Source: Spirochaetaceae bacterium UBA1306
Lineage (GTDB): Bacteria; Spirochaetota; Spirochaetia; Treponematales; Rectinemataceae
Reading direction: 5' to 3'
Assembly: GCA_002307245.1 (NCBI GenBank)
Contig: DBTW01000202.1
Location: 1-6,730, forward strand
DNA: 6,730 nt
In this document: one piece after another, positions 1 through 6,345 of the stretch
Layout of the letters: each line of letters opens with the position of its first letter
Position numbering within the stretch: position 1 is the first letter of the stretch
Translations under genes and position numbers: made by a program
Notes under the pieces: generated by a model
What the model saw: only the letters and a program-made list of their open reading frames with translations
The model's database searches: none
Told to the model about the DNA's origin: nothing

Positions 1-1127
1 TCGATCGGATGCCCCTCGGAGGCGGATCGGGCGGCCACGGCCTCGGCAGCCGCGAAGTCGCGGCCCTCCCCCTCGGCGACCACGGCGACCATGCCGACCT
101 CGCTGCAGAAGCGGACGAGGGCCAGTCGGATGTCCCGGTCGCCGTAGAGGAGGACTCGCTTCCCGAAGAGCAGCTTGTGGGCGTCGACGTAGGAGTCGAG
201 GAGGCGCTCCCGCTCCGCGGCGATGGCCCCGGGGACGGGCCGGCCCGAAAGCTCGGAGAGCAGGGCCATCAGGTCGTCGCTGGCCCGGACGCCGATGGGC
301 AGGCCGAGGCGGGCCCTTCGGCAGCCGAAGGCCTTTTCGAGATAGGCCGGCCCGGAGGCGTCGGCCTGGCCGTCCGATCCGGCGCCCAACTCTATCGCGC
401 AACGCGCTCGACTCAACCTCGAGAGCTCGCTCACCGGGGTCCCGCCCTCGGGCAGGAGGCGCTCTTCGCGCCACGGCCCGCCGTCCATGGTGTCCGAATA
501 ATCGGAGACGAGCACCGCGTCGAGGCCGAAGGCGTCGAAGGCCTCCTTCAGGCAGCGCAGGTCGGCTGGCGAGAGCATTGAGGGGAAGACGGCGACGGGG
601 CCCTCGCCGGGATTATGCCCCCCTTCGGGAACCGCGCTCGGCGCGCCGCCCTCCGGCGTCGGGCAGGCCGCCTCGATTATGGCCCGGAGGGCGAGCTTGA
701 AGCCCTCGGCCTGATCACCCCGATAGCTCGGGGTCGAGACGGCCGCGAGGAGGGGAGAGCCTTCCGTAAGGAGGTCGCGCAAGGCGCCCTTGACGCTCGA
801 GGCTCCCTCGCCGATGGTCTCCGCGAGGCAGGTGGTCGCCACCCCGACGAGCTCCGGCCGGTATTCGCGGACCACGTTCTCGTAGGCCTTGCGCAGGTTG
901 ATCCTGCCGCCGAAGACCGCCGCTTCCTCGGTGAAGCTGGAGCTGGCGGCGTCCAGGGGCTCGCGGAAATGCGAGATCGTGTAGCGGCGGATATAGGTCG
1001 CGCAGCCCTGCGAGCCGTGGAGGATGGTCATGCCCTTGCGCACTCCGGCGAAGGCGAGGGTGGCGCCCAGGGGGGCGCAGACGACGCAGGAGTTGCGCGT
1101 CACGACGAAGTCCTCGGCCTTAAGCAC
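1..1127 (-). CDS. nifN: NifN, FeMo-cofactor assembly scaffold subunit (3' end cut by window edge)
   Basis: NifN pairs with NifE to form the NifEN scaffold, a MoFe-protein paralogue on which the iron-sulfur precursor from NifB is matured to FeMo-cofactor in the cytoplasm. Seen: 375 codons in an unbroken frame to the window edge, with NSCVVCAPLGA at residues 12-22, HGSQGCATYIRR at 37-48 (Cys42), AVFGG at 70-74, TTCLAETIGEG at 98-108 (Cys100), STPSYRGD at 131-138 and GKRVLLYGD at 322-330. These follow the NifK/NifN pattern, and the position after nifE decides for NifN. The start is GTG at 1127: a stop in this frame lies at 1149-1151, GTG is the only start-type codon between it and the first conserved cysteine, and GGAG sits 8 bases upstream. 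The start overlaps nifE by 8 bases. Residues about 155-177 form a Gly/Pro-rich linker. Since the family is roughly 430-460 residues, most of the protein is present. Whether it is fused to NifB, as in some clostridia, cannot be seen. Confidence 0.95.
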   Translation of the reverse strand, partial: MLKAEDFVVTRNSCVVCAPLGATLAFAGVRKGMTILHGSQGCATYIRRYTISHFREPLDAASSSFTEEAAVFGGRINLRKAYENVVREYRPELVGVATTCLAETIGEGASSVKGALRDLLTEGSPLLAAVSTPSYRGDQAEGFKLALRAIIEAACPTPEGGAPSAVPEGGHNPGEGPVAVFPSMLSPADLRCLKEAFDAFGLDAVLVSDYSDTMDGGPWREERLLPEGGTPVSELSRLSRARCAIELGAGSDGQADASGPAYLEKAFGCRRARLGLPIGVRASDDLMALLSELSGRPVPGAIAAERERLLDSYVDAHKLLFGKRVLLYGDRDIRLALVRFCSEVGMVAVVAEGEGRDFAAAEAVAARSASEGHPI

Positions 1128-2490
1128 GGACGAGGCTCCAGATCGGGCTTAAGGCGGAGGCATGCACCTCGCGCGCGAAATTCACCATGCCCTCGAAGCC
1201 CGCGAGGGGGATCTTGCGCTCGTGGTTGTGGTCGCAGAAGCCGAGGCCCAGCTTGTAGGCTATCGGCCGCTCCTTGACCCCGCCGATGAACAGCTCGGCC
1301 CCCGTCTTCCGCACAATGCGCGAGAGCTCGGCCGGGTTCGAGTCGTCGACGATGACGGTATCGGGATCGCATATCGCGGCTAGGGCCTCGTAATCCTCCC
1401 TGTTGCCGGTCTGGGAGCCCACGAGAACGGTCGATATCCCGAGGAGGCGCAGGGCCTTCACGAGGGATCTCGCCTTGAAGGCCCCGCCGACGTAGACCGC
1501 CGCCCGCTTGCCCTCGAGGTCGCGCCTGAAGGGCTCGATGGCCGCCTGGACCGCTTGAGTCTCGCGCGCGACGATGGCGGTCGCCCTGGCCATGATCGAG
1601 GGTTCTTCCTTGAAGAAGTCGGCCACCTCGTAGAGCGCCTCCGCCGCGTCATCCAGGCCGAAGTAGGAGACTTGCCGCCTGGGTATCCCGTAGCGCTCCT
1701 CCATCGACCGGGCGAGGTAGTTCATCGAGCCGGAGCATTGGACCACGTCGAGCCTGGCCCGGTGCGCCCGGCGGATCTCTTCGACGCGACCGTCTCCGGT
1801 GACGATGGACTGGACCCGCACGCCCATCTCCTCGTAGTACTTGCGTATGATCCAGGCCTCGCCGGCTAGGTTGAACTCGCCCATGATGTTGATCGAGTAG
1901 GGGCTGTCCGCGAGCTCGGGGTCGCCGCGGTACGGAGCCTCGCCCTCCCCCGTGCCGACGAGCTCGAAGAGCGCGTCGCAGGCCGCGCGATAGCCGTCCT
2001 TCTTCGTCCCCTTGAAGCCCTCGGACTGGACCGGTATGACGGGTATCCCGCGCTCGGAGGCGACGCGCCGGCAGACGGCCGAGACGTCGTCGCCGATGAG
2101 CCCCACGATGCAGGTCGAGTAGACGAAGGCCGCCTTGGGGGCGTGCTCCTCGATGAGGGCCGAGAGCGCCGCGTAGAGCTTCTTCTCCCCGCCGAAGATG
2201 ACCTCGCCCTCGCGCAGGTCCGTCGAGAAGGAGAGCCTGTGGAGCTGCGGGCCCGAGGACACCGAACCGCGGATGTCCCAGGTGAAGGCGGCGCAGCCCA
2301 CCGGCCCGTGCACGAGGTGGATGGCGTCCGCGATCGGGTAGAGCACGACGCGCGATCCGCAGAACACGCAGGCGCGTTGGCTGACGCTGCCCGCGAGGCT
2401 CGGCTTCCCGCATTCGAGCTCGAGCGCGCCCGGGCCGACGGCCTTGACCTGGTCCCGCCTTCCCTCGAGCACTGCGATCGCGGCTTCCAT
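1120..2490 (-). CDS. nifE: NifE, FeMo-cofactor assembly scaffold subunit
   Basis: NifE is the NifD-like half of the NifEN scaffold that holds the FeMo-cofactor precursor while molybdenum and homocitrate are added. The product has 456 residues, close to the usual 450-475. Seen: CVFCGS at residues 41-46, HLVHGPVGCAAFTWDIRG at 58-75 (Cys66), FSTDL at 88-92, VIFGGEKKL at 97-105, STCIVGLIGDD at 125-135 (Cys127), QCSGSMNYLARSMEERYGIP at 251-270 (Cys252, at the cofactor-cysteine position of NifD), YVGGAFKARS at 333-342, and AGFEGMVNFARE near the end. The segment matching the cofactor histidine of NifD reads DHNHER at 420-425. The ATG at 2490 has GGAGG 5 bases upstream; the same frame runs open far upstream, but that part is nifK out of frame. 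It lies 11 bases after nifK and overlaps nifN by 8 bases. NifE is preferred over a nitrogenase alpha subunit because of the PIADAIHLVHGP and DIRG signatures and because NifD is already present. Confidence 0.97.
   Translation of the reverse strand: MEAAIAVLEGRRDQVKAVGPGALELECGKPSLAGSVSQRACVFCGSRVVLYPIADAIHLVHGPVGCAAFTWDIRGSVSSGPQLHRLSFSTDLREGEVIFGGEKKLYAALSALIEEHAPKAAFVYSTCIVGLIGDDVSAVCRRVASERGIPVIPVQSEGFKGTKKDGYRAACDALFELVGTGEGEAPYRGDPELADSPYSINIMGEFNLAGEAWIIRKYYEEMGVRVQSIVTGDGRVEEIRRAHRARLDVVQCSGSMNYLARSMEERYGIPRRQVSYFGLDDAAEALYEVADFFKEEPSIMARATAIVARETQAVQAAIEPFRRDLEGKRAAVYVGGAFKARSLVKALRLLGISTVLVGSQTGNREDYEALAAICDPDTVIVDDSNPAELSRIVRKTGAELFIGGVKERPIAYKLGLGFCDHNHERKIPLAGFEGMVNFAREVHASALSPIWSLVRA
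1136..1140 (-). promoter_or_regulatory. Ribosome binding site deciding the GTG start of nifN
   Basis: On the coding strand TGGAG lies inside the last codons of nifE, 8 bases before the GTG at 1127-1125. No ATG exists in the nifN frame between the upstream in-frame stop and the first conserved cysteines, so this site supports the GTG start. Ribosomes finishing nifE would pass directly over it, which suggests translational coupling (inference). Confidence 0.65.
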
Positions 2491-2501
2491 CGACGCCTCC
2501 A

Positions 2502-3890
2502 CTACATGACGAGCTCGAACTTCTCGTTCGGAGCGTCGCGTTCGATCCGGTCCATGAGGACCGACAGGATCTTCTCGAGGAGCCTCATCCCGCCGCGATA
2601 GCCGACATAGGGGAAGTCCGAGTGGCCGACGCGGTCGAGGATGGGGAAGCCGAAGCGCACGAAGGGGATGTCCTCGTCGTGGGCGATGAGCTTCCCGTAG
2701 GTGTTGGCGATGAGGAGGTCGGTACCCTGGGACTTCAGCCGCTGGTGGAGGGCGAAGAGGTCGGCCGGCGCGCCGCGGTAGTCGCCCGGCTCGGCCTTCC
2801 CGATCAGCTCCTCGAGCCGCGGCTCGAAGGACTTCCCGGGCGTGCCCGTCACCAGGTACTTGACCTTCATGTCGAGGTCCGTGAGGAACTCGGCGAGCGG
2901 GGCGAGCTGGTCCGGGTCGCCTGCGAGCGCGACGGTCTTGCCATAGGTGTACTGGTGCATGTCCGACATCATGTCGAGGAGCCGACCCCGTTCCTTGGCT
3001 ATGGAGTCGGGTACGCCGACCTTGGCGAGCTTGCGGACCTTGTCGATGAAGCGGTCCGTGGCGGACAGGCCTATCGGCAGGTCGAGTATGTTCATTGGCA
3101 CCTTGCACTTCGTGTCGAGGAGCTTGGCGGCCGCCCCGGTCGCGAAGGGCCCCAGGCCGATCGCCGCGTAGGAATCGCCCATGAGGCGGATGTCGTCGAG
3201 CCTCGTGCCGCCCTCCGGGTACATCTCGAAGCGACCGGTCAGGGGCGCGTCGAGCACTCCGCTCGTGTCGGGGAGGAGGATGAAGGGCGCGCCCAGCTCG
3301 GCGAGCATCCGCTTGAGCTCGGCCATGTCGGAGGGCTCGACCCAGCCCGCGAGTATCGACAGCTTGCCGTGCCTGCGCCCGGTGCTCTCCGCGAAATAGT
3401 CGACGAAGGCTCGCACCATGGCCGAATAGCCCGTGACGTGGCTGCCGATATAGCTCGGCGTGTTGGCGTGGATGACGTAGCGCCCGGCCGGGATCTTGCC
3501 CTCGGCCTTCGCCTTCCCGATGATCTGCGGGATGTCGTCGCCGATCGTCTCGGAGAGGCAGGTCGTATGGACCGCGATGATCTCGGGGTCGTAGAGCGAG
3601 AATTCGGTCGTGATGGCCTGCAGGAGATTGCTCTGCCCGCCGAAGACCGAGGCCCCCTCGGTGAAGGACGAGGTCGCGGCCATCACCGGCTCCTTGTAGT
3701 GCCTCGTAAGGGCGCTGCGGTGATAGGAGCAGCAGCCCTGGGAGCCGTGGCTGTGGGGCAGGCATCGGTGGACGCCGAGGGCGGCGTACATCGCCCCGAT
3801 GGGCTGGCAGGTCTTCGCGGGATTGACGGTGAGCGCCTCGCGCGGGACGATCGCTGCTTCCGTGTGCTTCAAGAGCTTTGAGCTCGGCAT
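2502..3890 (-). CDS. nifK: NifK, nitrogenase MoFe protein beta subunit
   Basis: NifK forms the alpha2-beta2 MoFe protein with NifD and shares the P-cluster, the relay that takes electrons from the Fe protein. The product has 462 residues. The P-cluster cysteines are in place at Cys28 (KTCQPIGA), Cys53 (HGSQGC) and Cys111 (TTCLSETIGDD), with Ser146 in NTPSYIGSHVTG. Each is exactly 42 residues lower than its Azotobacter vinelandii counterpart (70, 95, 153, 188). The protein therefore lacks the long N-terminal extension of the aerobic-type NifK and resembles the C. pasteurianum form (about 458 residues). Other family marks are EGASVFGGQSNL at 78-89 and DFPYVGYRGGMRLLEKI near the C-terminus. The ATG at 3890 is preceded by AAGGAGAG with a 4-base spacer. 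It starts 15 bases after nifD, with nifE 11 bases downstream. No AnfG- or VnfG-type delta gene sits between D and K, which supports the molybdenum type. Confidence 0.98.
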   Translation of the reverse strand: MPSSKLLKHTEAAIVPREALTVNPAKTCQPIGAMYAALGVHRCLPHSHGSQGCCSYHRSALTRHYKEPVMAATSSFTEGASVFGGQSNLLQAITTEFSLYDPEIIAVHTTCLSETIGDDIPQIIGKAKAEGKIPAGRYVIHANTPSYIGSHVTGYSAMVRAFVDYFAESTGRRHGKLSILAGWVEPSDMAELKRMLAELGAPFILLPDTSGVLDAPLTGRFEMYPEGGTRLDDIRLMGDSYAAIGLGPFATGAAAKLLDTKCKVPMNILDLPIGLSATDRFIDKVRKLAKVGVPDSIAKERGRLLDMMSDMHQYTYGKTVALAGDPDQLAPLAEFLTDLDMKVKYLVTGTPGKSFEPRLEELIGKAEPGDYRGAPADLFALHQRLKSQGTDLLIANTYGKLIAHDEDIPFVRFGFPILDRVGHSDFPYVGYRGGMRLLEKILSVLMDRIERDAPNEKFELVM

Positions 3891-3905
3891 CGGTCTCTCC
3901 TTATC

Positions 3906-5534
3906 CTAGTCGGATCCGTAGGAGCCCAGGAGCTCCGGGCTCAAGTCCCAAGGCGCCCGTATCTTCTTCCAGACGGAGCCGTTCACGAGGCGGTCTATCT
4001 CGCGATAGAAGTTGATGGCTCCCTGGAAGCCGGCGTAGGGCCCGCCGACGTCGTAGTTATGCAGCTGCTTGAGGGGAATGCCGTGCTTCTGCACGACGTA
4101 CTTCTCCTTGATGCCGGCGCAGACCAGGTCGGGCTTCAGGATCTCGAGGAGCTTCTCGGTCTCGTAGTGGCTTACGTCGTCGATCACCAGCGACCCGTCC
4201 TCCATCTCGCCCATCATGCCGTCGTAGTCGCCCACGGGGATGCCGCTCGCCTTGAGGGCCTCGAGCTGTTCCTCGGTCCTGCGCTCGCGGTATCGGGTCT
4301 CGTCGACCGCGACCTCGAGCTGCTCGATGTTCCGGCTGTCCGCGTCGACCTTTATCCCCGGGATCACCTTTCGCCCCTCGTAGTCGTCGCGATGCGCGAA
4401 CTCGTATCCGGCCGAGATGACCTTCATCCCGAGCTCCTTGAAGAGGTCCTGGTAGTGGTGAGCGCGGCTGCCGCCGACGTACATGATGACGGTCTTGCCC
4501 TCGAGGCGGGGCCGGATCGACTTGAGCGCGGCCTCGGCCTCGGCGCTCTCCTTCTCGATGAGCGCCTCGGTCCTCGCGGCCAGGGCCGGGTCGCCGAAGT
4601 ACTCAGCGACGTGACGCAGGCTCTTGGCGGTGGCCTTCGCGCCGATGAAGTTGACCTTGAACCAGGGGATGCCGTACTTCGTCTCGAGCATCTCGGCCAT
4701 GTAGTTGATCGAGCGATGGCACATCACGAGATCGACGTCGGCGAAGGGCGCCTGGCCCATCGAGACGAAGGTCGAGTTGCCCGAGAAGGTCGTGACCAAG
4801 GTTATGCCCAGGTCCCCGAACAGGCGCTCGAGCTCGAAGGAGTCGCCGCCGATGTTGTACTCGCCGAGCAGGTTCACCTTGAACTCGCCCTCGGGCGCCG
4901 TCTCGTTCCTGCCCACGACCTTCGTGAACACGGCATTGTTGGCGATGTGGTGCCCCGCCGACTGGGAGACGCCCTTGTAGCCCTCGCAGCTCATGGCGAA
5001 GACCGTGATGCCCAGCTCCTCGGAGAGGTCCCGGGCCGCCGCGTGTATGTCGTCGCCGATGAGCCCGACGGGGCAGGTCGCGAAGATCGCGATGGCCTTG
5101 GGCTTGAAGAGCTCGTAGGCCTCCTTGATCGCCTTGCGCAGCTTCTTCTCGCCGCCGAAGACGATGTCGTTGTCCTGCAGGTCCGTGGACAGGGCGTAGG
5201 GCATGAAGTTGTCCTCGTCGGCCCCAGCCCTCGTCTGGTTGCGCCTGGTGAGCCAGCTGTAGAAGCCGCAGCCGATGGGGCCGTGCGTGATCTGCAGAAT
5301 GTCGCGCGTAGGGCCGACGACGACGCCCTTGCAGCCGGCGTAGGTGCAGCCGCGCTGCGTGATGATGCCCGGCAGCGTCCTCGTGTTGGCCAGGATCTCG
5401 GGCGATACGCCGCTCCCGTCCGCCTTGTTGACCACGATCTGCTTCTCGCGCCTCCGCGCGACCTTGGCGGGAAGGCCGGCCAGGATCTCCCGCCTGACGG
5501 CTTCCGCGTCGATTGCCTTCGCGATATCGCCCAT
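3906..5534 (-). CDS. nifD: NifD, nitrogenase MoFe protein alpha subunit (insertion-bearing anaerobe type)
   Basis: NifD carries the FeMo-cofactor, the site of N2 reduction to ammonia. The product has 542 residues. P-cluster cysteines are Cys63 (GCTYAGCKGVVVGP), Cys89 (THGPIGCGFYSW) and Cys154 (ATCPVGLIGDD). Cofactor ligands are Cys272 (MCHRSINYM) and His492 (KQLHNYD). Residues lining the active site are also kept: Val71, Arg97, Gln191 and His195 (GVSQSAGHHIANN), and Arg357 (YVGGSRAHH). The distance from Arg357 to His492 is about 50 residues longer than in Azotobacter; the extra part, about residues 388-440 and beginning after AHRDDYEGR, matches the insertion of C. pasteurianum NifD as I remember it. 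The ATG at 5534 is chosen because AGGAGG lies 6 bases upstream and the protein then begins at the family position; the frame stays open upstream only as a shadow of nifI2. Vanadium or iron-only forms are unlikely given this insertion and the missing delta-subunit gene. Confidence 0.98.
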   Translation of the reverse strand: MGDIAKAIDAEAVRREILAGLPAKVARRREKQIVVNKADGSGVSPEILANTRTLPGIITQRGCTYAGCKGVVVGPTRDILQITHGPIGCGFYSWLTRRNQTRAGADEDNFMPYALSTDLQDNDIVFGGEKKLRKAIKEAYELFKPKAIAIFATCPVGLIGDDIHAAARDLSEELGITVFAMSCEGYKGVSQSAGHHIANNAVFTKVVGRNETAPEGEFKVNLLGEYNIGGDSFELERLFGDLGITLVTTFSGNSTFVSMGQAPFADVDLVMCHRSINYMAEMLETKYGIPWFKVNFIGAKATAKSLRHVAEYFGDPALAARTEALIEKESAEAEAALKSIRPRLEGKTVIMYVGGSRAHHYQDLFKELGMKVISAGYEFAHRDDYEGRKVIPGIKVDADSRNIEQLEVAVDETRYRERRTEEQLEALKASGIPVGDYDGMMGEMEDGSLVIDDVSHYETEKLLEILKPDLVCAGIKEKYVVQKHGIPLKQLHNYDVGGPYAGFQGAINFYREIDRLVNGSVWKKIRAPWDLSPELLGSYGSD

Positions 5535-5540
5535 GCGGAT

Positions 5541-5546
5541 CCTCCT
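5541..5546 (-). promoter_or_regulatory. Ribosome binding site of nifD, overlapping the nifI2 stop codon
   Basis: The coding strand reads AGGAGG with a 6-base spacer to the nifD ATG. Its first two bases are the last two of the nifI2 TAG stop, so the sequence TAGGAGG ends one gene and recruits ribosomes to the next. It fixes the nifD start at 5534 in preference to upstream positions in the same open frame. Confidence 0.8.
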
Positions 5547-5925
5547 ATGCCTCGTCCAGCGCGCGGTCGCCCGCCTCGCCGGTCCTGACGCGGTAGACTT
5601 CGGCGATCGGGAGCACGAAGATCTTCCCGTCACCCGCCTTGCCCGTCTGGTTCGCGGAGATGATCGTCTCCACGGTCCTCCTCACGAGCTTGTCCGGCAC
5701 CACGATGGTTAGCCAGCGCTTGGGTATGAGGCGCTGCGTCTGCCCGAGCTGGGAGATCGCCTCCTCGTAGCCCTTCTCCGCCCCGCGAAGGACGGAGAAA
5801 TCGACGACACCCTTGCCCCTGCCCAGGCACTCGCGCGCCATGAAGCTCGGGATGCCGGCGTCGGCCAGGGCCTTCTTGGTCTTGTTGATCATATTGATGC
5901 GGATGATGGCCATGACCTCCTTCAT
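5545..5925 (-). CDS. nifI2: NifI2, PII-family regulator of nitrogenase activity
   Basis: NifI2 (GlnB-like) works with NifI1 in anaerobes and archaea to switch nitrogenase off when fixed nitrogen is available. In the studied methanogen system the NifI1-NifI2 complex binds NifDK and blocks NifH; 2-oxoglutarate and ATP relieve this. The product has 126 residues. Seen: MKEVMAIIRIN at the N-terminus (first PII strand), LGRGKGVVDFSV at 34-45 entering the T-loop, RLIPKRWLTIVVPD at 65-78, and the PII C-terminal signature NQTGKAGDGKIFVLPIAEVYRVRTGE at 92-117 (partly nucleotide-binding in PII proteins). A loop longer than in NifI1 and the IPKR segment separate it from NifI1 and GlnB. The ATG at 5925 shares four bases (ATGA) with the nifI1 stop and follows a very purine-rich ribosome binding site. 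nifD begins 10 bases after its stop. Confidence 0.95.
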   Translation of the reverse strand: MKEVMAIIRINMINKTKKALADAGIPSFMARECLGRGKGVVDFSVLRGAEKGYEEAISQLGQTQRLIPKRWLTIVVPDKLVRRTVETIISANQTGKAGDGKIFVLPIAEVYRVRTGEAGDRALDEA

Positions 5926-6296
5926 CCCTCCCCTCCCGCGTCCGCGGCGCCGGCCTGGGCGACCAGGTCGTCCTCGTCCTTCACGCCGCTCGAGACCGTA
6001 TAGACCTCCTCCACGGGGGAGACGAATATCTTGCCGTCGCCGAAGCTGCCGCTCGAACCCGAGCGGGCCGCCTGCATGATGGTCTTGATCACGTAGTCCT
6101 TGTCCTTCGACTTCACCACCGTGATGAGCAGCTCCTTGGGCAGCTCGTCGTAGGTGATCTCGCCGATCTTGATGCCCCGCTGCTTGCCTCGCCCCACGAC
6201 GGATACCTTCGTCACGGCCGGGAAGCCGGCGTCCATGAGCGCCTCGAGGACAGCGTCGGTCTTCTCGGGCCTGACGATCGCACGCACCATTACCAT
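5922..6296 (-). CDS. nifI1: NifI1, PII-family regulator of nitrogenase activity
   Basis: NifI1 (GlnB-like) is the partner of NifI2 in post-translational control of nitrogenase. The product has 124 residues, longer than the roughly 105 I expect for the family. Seen: MVMVRAIVRPEK at 1-12 (first PII strand), GFPAVTKVSVVGRGKQRGIK at 24-43, GEITYDELPKELL at 45-57 in the T-loop region, and FGDGKIFVSPVEEVYTV at 85-101, the PII C-terminal signature. Two differences stand out: a Ser/Gly stretch SGSSGS at 79-84 before that signature, where relatives are a few residues shorter, and an added tail at about 104-124 rich in Asp, Ala and Gly. The start at 6296 is supported by GGAGAG 5 bases upstream; the second Met at 6290 would be 11 bases away. 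It follows nifH across a hairpin-bearing gap and overlaps nifI2 by four bases. An ordinary GlnB or GlnK is unlikely given the GKQRGIKIGEITYDELPK loop and the position. Confidence 0.95.
   Translation of the reverse strand: MVMVRAIVRPEKTDAVLEALMDAGFPAVTKVSVVGRGKQRGIKIGEITYDELPKELLITVVKSKDKDYVIKTIMQAARSGSSGSFGDGKIFVSPVEEVYTVSSGVKDEDDLVAQAGAADAGGEG
5926..5937 (-). promoter_or_regulatory. Ribosome binding site of nifI2 inside the end of nifI1
   Basis: The coding strand reads GGGAGGGGAGGG directly before the nifI2 ATG. It contains two GGAGG-like cores; the upstream one is 6 bases from the ATG, a normal distance. The same bases encode the last residues of NifI1 (Gly-Gly-Glu-Gly). With the ATGA stop/start overlap, this points to coupled, roughly equal synthesis of the two PII proteins (inference). 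Confidence 0.75.
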
Positions 6297-6301
6297 GTCT
6301 T

Positions 6302-6307
6302 CTCTCC
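6302..6307 (-). promoter_or_regulatory. Ribosome binding site of nifI1
   Basis: The coding strand reads GGAGAG with a 5-base spacer to the ATG at 6296. This favours the first of the two in-frame Met codons. The site is free of the stem-loop that ends 13 bases upstream of it. Confidence 0.7.
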
Positions 6308-6320
6308 ATTCGGTCGTCGT

Positions 6321-6340
6321 GCGGCCCCGCGAGGGACCGC
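6321..6340 (-). other. Stem-loop 2 in the nifH-nifI1 gap
   Basis: On the coding strand the arms GCGGTCCC and GGGGCCGC enclose the loop TCGC. They form an 8-base-pair stem with one G-U pair and otherwise only G-C pairs. No T-run follows, so it does not look like a classical intrinsic terminator. A stable hairpin between nifH and the following nif genes is known in several diazotrophs to protect or define a nifH-only transcript, giving more Fe protein than MoFe protein; that role here is inference. Confidence 0.7.
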
Positions 6341-6345
6341 GGATA

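Noticed and set aside
1..581. A plus-strand gene at 9-581
   Set aside because: It lies antisense to nifN, whose frame gives recognisable NifN sequence throughout; the plus-strand product matches no family I know.
1120..3765. An 881-residue minus-strand frame that looks like a fusion ending in NifE
   Set aside because: Its first part is nifK read out of frame (Arg/Pro/His-rich). The nifE ATG at 2490 has its own GGAGG site, and nifK ends with a normal stop at 2502.
2622..5588. Very long plus-strand open frames opposite nifK (2622-3881) and nifD (4059-5588)
   Set aside because: They are exact antisense shadows of strongly conserved genes in high-GC DNA, with low-complexity Val/Leu/Gly/Glu-rich products and no recognisable family.
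5535..5633. An N-terminal extension of NifD upstream of 5534
   Set aside because: The extra residues are Arg/Ser-rich out-of-frame nifI2 sequence. AGGAGG 6 bases before the ATG at 5534 fits the normal start.
5545..6309. A 254-residue minus-strand frame ending in NifI2
   Set aside because: The upstream half is nifI1 read out of frame. The nifI2 start at 5925 is set by the ATGA overlap, the ribosome binding site and the MKEVMAIIRIN N-terminus.
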